Part shown: positions 32,937-34,645 of the stretch, in pieces | Position numbering within the stretch: the stretch's first letter is position 1 | Layout: every line of letters starts with the position of its first letter | The notes under the pieces: model-generated | What the model was told of the DNA's origin: nothing | Databases searched by the model: none | The model's input: only the letters and a program-made list of their open reading frames with translations | Source of the DNA: an uncultured Aureispira sp. | GTDB lineage: Bacteria > Bacteroidota > Bacteroidia > Chitinophagales > Saprospiraceae | Direction: 5' to 3' | DNA: 34,645 nucleotides | Assembly (NCBI GenBank): GCA_905480075.1 | Contig: CAJQOX010000405.1 | Location: forward strand, 1 to 34,645 | Program-made: the position numbers and the translations under genes

Positions 32937-33698
32937 ATGTTTCAGAAACTAAAAATAATAGAGGAAAATCCTAATTACATTATAGTAAATAAAAGGGCCG
33001 GACTGATTACAGAGCGGAATCCTTTTGAAGTAATAACCGTTGAATCCCTTGTTGAGGAATATCTCACAACGGGAAAAAGGACTCCTTATTCGCTGGAAAG
33101 AAAACATTTGGCACCGAAGACCAAAGAAAGAAAAAATTTCAAAAAACAAAGCAGAAAAAAAAATGCAGCTTTTGTTGGTATCGTTCATCGGCTGGACCGG
33201 GTAACAAGCGGGGCTATGGTATTTGCTAAAAACCGTAGCTCTCTGAAAAAGCTGAACAATCAGATAAGCAGCAGAAAGATACAAAAAACATATCTTGCGA
33301 TTGTTGAAAATCCACCACCTCATAAGGAAGGTACACTGAGACATCAGTTGGTAAAGAATCAAAAGAACAAATGTGCAGAAATTTACGAAAACCCAAGAAA
33401 AGACAGTATGGAATGTACCCTTTCCTATTCACTGTTAAAGTCTACTGCACATAGTCATCTTTTAAAAATTGAACTTAAAACAGGGCGGTTTCATCAAATC
33501 CGCGCACAACTTTCTCATATAGGATGTCCGATTATAGGCGACGAAAAATACGGAGCAAAAAAACAACATTTGCCTCTTGCTATCTGTTTGCATTCATGGG
33601 AGTTGAAAATCAAGGATTTAGGAGCTAATGAAATCCTGGAATACAAGGCAGATTTACCAAACACGAGATACTGGAAAGATTATTCTCTTCTATTTTAG
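32937..33698 (+). CDS. RluA-family RNA pseudouridine synthase
   Basis: A 253-residue pseudouridine synthase of the RluA family. YIIVNKRAGLITE is the entry motif, HRLDRVTSGAMVFAK carries the catalytic Asp, and LKTGRFHQIRAQLSHIGCPIIGDEKYG is the C-terminal signature. There is no N-terminal S4 domain. Residues about 53-78 are an extra Lys/Arg-rich stretch (PKTKERKNFKKQSRKKN) just ahead of the catalytic strand. The RNA target (rRNA or tRNA position) cannot be assigned. It has its own TACCTTTG promoter element. Confidence 0.93.
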   Translation: MFQKLKIIEENPNYIIVNKRAGLITERNPFEVITVESLVEEYLTTGKRTPYSLERKHLAPKTKERKNFKKQSRKKNAAFVGIVHRLDRVTSGAMVFAKNRSSLKKLNNQISSRKIQKTYLAIVENPPPHKEGTLRHQLVKNQKNKCAEIYENPRKDSMECTLSYSLLKSTAHSHLLKIELKTGRFHQIRAQLSHIGCPIIGDEKYGAKKQHLPLAICLHSWELKIKDLGANEILEYKADLPNTRYWKDYSLLF

Positions 33699-33738
33699 CA
33701 TTATCAGTTTACATAACAGGGAAACCATGTTACTTTAT

Positions 33739-34182
33739 TTAGTTTTTTGCTTCCGCAATACTTTGGAGCATTTGCTGATGCACGGCTTCAATCTTTTCCT
33801 CTTCTTTACTTAGGTAAGCAATAATTTCAGTCTCTGACATCGACTTGTACATGTCTTCATCAAGGTCTGTGTTTTTGAATTCCCTCATCCAGTTCATCAT
33901 TGCATCCTCTGCTTTTTTGAGACCAAGCAACATATCGAGAATCTTTAACTTTTGTAAAGAATCAACCTGTACATTATTTAGTGAATTGCGCAATTTATGA
34001 CGGGCATTGCCGATATCTTTCATCAGCAACATAGCCGTATCGTGTTTTTCTCCTACAACCGAGTACAAGTGTGCAGCGACCGGAGATAAGGAAAAAGTAC
34101 CATCTTGTTCTTTTGCATTATTTTCGGAATTACAATTGAAAAATAAGATAGAAAAGCAGGAAAGAAAGAATAAATATTTCAT
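33739..34182 (-). CDS. Small helical lipoprotein of unknown function
   Basis: A 147-residue lipoprotein (LFFNC, lipid-modified Cys 17) followed by a short acidic spacer (NSENNAKEQDG). The rest is mostly alpha-helical and charged (HDTAMLLMKDIGNARHKLRN, VDSLQKLKILDMLLGLKKAE, EDAMMNWMREFKN, EEEKIEAVHQQMLQSIAEAK), probably a helical bundle or coiled coil. I do not recognise the family. The stop lies 40 bp from the convergent pseudouridine synthase gene. Confidence 0.75.
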   Translation of the reverse strand: MKYLFFLSCFSILFFNCNSENNAKEQDGTFSLSPVAAHLYSVVGEKHDTAMLLMKDIGNARHKLRNSLNNVQVDSLQKLKILDMLLGLKKAEDAMMNWMREFKNTDLDEDMYKSMSETEIIAYLSKEEEKIEAVHQQMLQSIAEAKN

Positions 34183-34215
34183 AGAGAAATTAAATTGATA
34201 AGAGAGAAATTAAAT
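34183..34215. repeat. Direct repeat in lipoprotein leader
   Basis: AGAGAAATTAAAT occurs at 34183-34195 and 34203-34215, 20 bp apart (about two helical turns), just upstream of the lipoprotein start on the minus strand. It could be an operator or chance in AT-rich DNA. Confidence 0.4.
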
Positions 34216-34268
34216 CAGGATAAATATCAAAGCAACAGAATAAAAAGCAAGAAGTTGCTATTTTTTTT

Positions 34269-34276
34269 TATTTTTG
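34269..34276 (+). promoter_or_regulatory. Possible -7 promoter element, TATTTTTG
   Basis: TATTTTTG matches TAnnTTTG and ends 54 nt before the thioesterase ATG, but it lies in a T-run, so a chance match is more likely than at the other sites. Confidence 0.35.
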
Positions 34277-34329
34277 TGGGACAAAGTTATAAATTAACTT
34301 AAAAAAAAGACCCTCCATTAAAAAATAAT

Positions 34330-34645
34330 ATGGAATTAAAAGCAAAGACTGTAGCAGAATCCCGGGCAGTGATGACCGAGATGATTATGCCGAATGATAC
34401 AAACCCTATACATAATCTGATGGGGGGTAATTTGTTGAAATGGATGGATGTGGTGGCAGGAATCTGTGCGGGCCGACATTGTGAACGGTATGTGGTGACA
34501 GTTTCAGTAGATCATGTATCCTTCGACAAGCCAATTCCTCTGGGTGATGTGATTACACTTGAGTGTGTGGTTACCAGGGCTTTTAATACTTCATGTGAAG
34601 TTTATGTTGAAGTATTTTCTTCTAATATAAAAGGAAAGAATACAC
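34330..34645 (+). CDS. Acyl-CoA thioesterase (hotdog fold), 5' part
   Basis: From the ATG at 34330 the frame is open to the window edge (105 codons). It begins MELKAKTVAESRAVMTEMIM. NPIHNLMGGNLLKWMDVVAG is the hotdog-fold active-site segment of the YciA/ACOT family (usually N-x-x-GxxLGG-x-x-x-x-x-D), followed by VTVSVDHVSFDKPIPLGDVI. These enzymes hydrolyse acyl-CoA to free acid and CoA in the cytoplasm. The 3' end is outside the window, so length and possible fusion cannot be judged. Confidence 0.88.
   Translation, partial: MELKAKTVAESRAVMTEMIMPNDTNPIHNLMGGNLLKWMDVVAGICAGRHCERYVVTVSVDHVSFDKPIPLGDVITLECVVTRAFNTSCEVYVEVFSSNIKGKNT

Overview
The window is a low-GC, gene-dense stretch of a Bacteroidota chromosome. 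The evidence is an ECF sigma/FecR pair next to an STN-domain protein, a CotH-type protein with a type IX secretion (T9SS) C-terminal sorting domain, a PPC-CarboxypepD_reg-OmpA protein, a Crp/Fnr regulator of the short Bacteroidota type, and TAnnTTTG promoter elements 41-54 nt ahead of several start codons. The genus cannot be fixed from the sequence alone. No tRNA, rRNA, CRISPR array, transposase or phage integrase was seen.

Layout. 1-3.9 kb: the 3' part of a large repeat protein (open at the window edge), convergent with a thioredoxin-like/LRR gene pair. 4.3-7.6 kb: a secreted RCC1-repeat protein with a C-terminal membrane tail, a structured intergenic region, a small secreted protein, a Crp/Fnr regulator and a small membrane protein. 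7.6-10.9 kb: LolD-type ATPase, endonuclease V and a GH63-like lipoprotein. 10.9-12.9 kb: a small membrane protein and a triple-LysM protein. 13.4-16.7 kb (minus strand): nhaD, yqgF/ruvX, def and a DUF4159 protein, probably one transcription unit. 16.9-19.2 kb (minus): a secreted LolA/DUF4412-like protein and a glycine-rich secreted protein that resembles phage tail-fibre adhesins. 19.4-21.8 kb: a beta-helix lipoprotein overlapping a diheme cytochrome, a known but functionally undescribed two-gene pair. 21.8-24.4 kb (minus): metallo-beta-lactamase-fold hydrolase, kdsC, iscX and fdx. 24.5-28.5 kb (minus): ECF sigma, FecR, an STN-repeat-barrel protein and a decayed DUF2141 gene. 28.9-34.6 kb: CotH-like T9SS cargo, TIGR04283-type glycosyltransferase, OmpA-family protein, RluA-type pseudouridine synthase, a helical lipoprotein and the start of an acyl-CoA thioesterase.

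Two loci stand out. (1) The sigma/FecR cassette at 24.9-28.5 kb is followed not by a TonB-dependent receptor but by a protein that joins a periplasmic STN domain, a very basic linker, about 14 short G-x-Q-I-x-G-L-x-N repeats and a beta-rich C-terminus. This could be a surface-signalling system with a non-TonB sensor. (2) The beta-helix/diheme-cytochrome pair at 19.4-21.8 kb has no assigned function. A frameshifted DUF2141 gene not visible as an intact reading frame was recovered at 24539-24902 by reading all three minus-strand frames.
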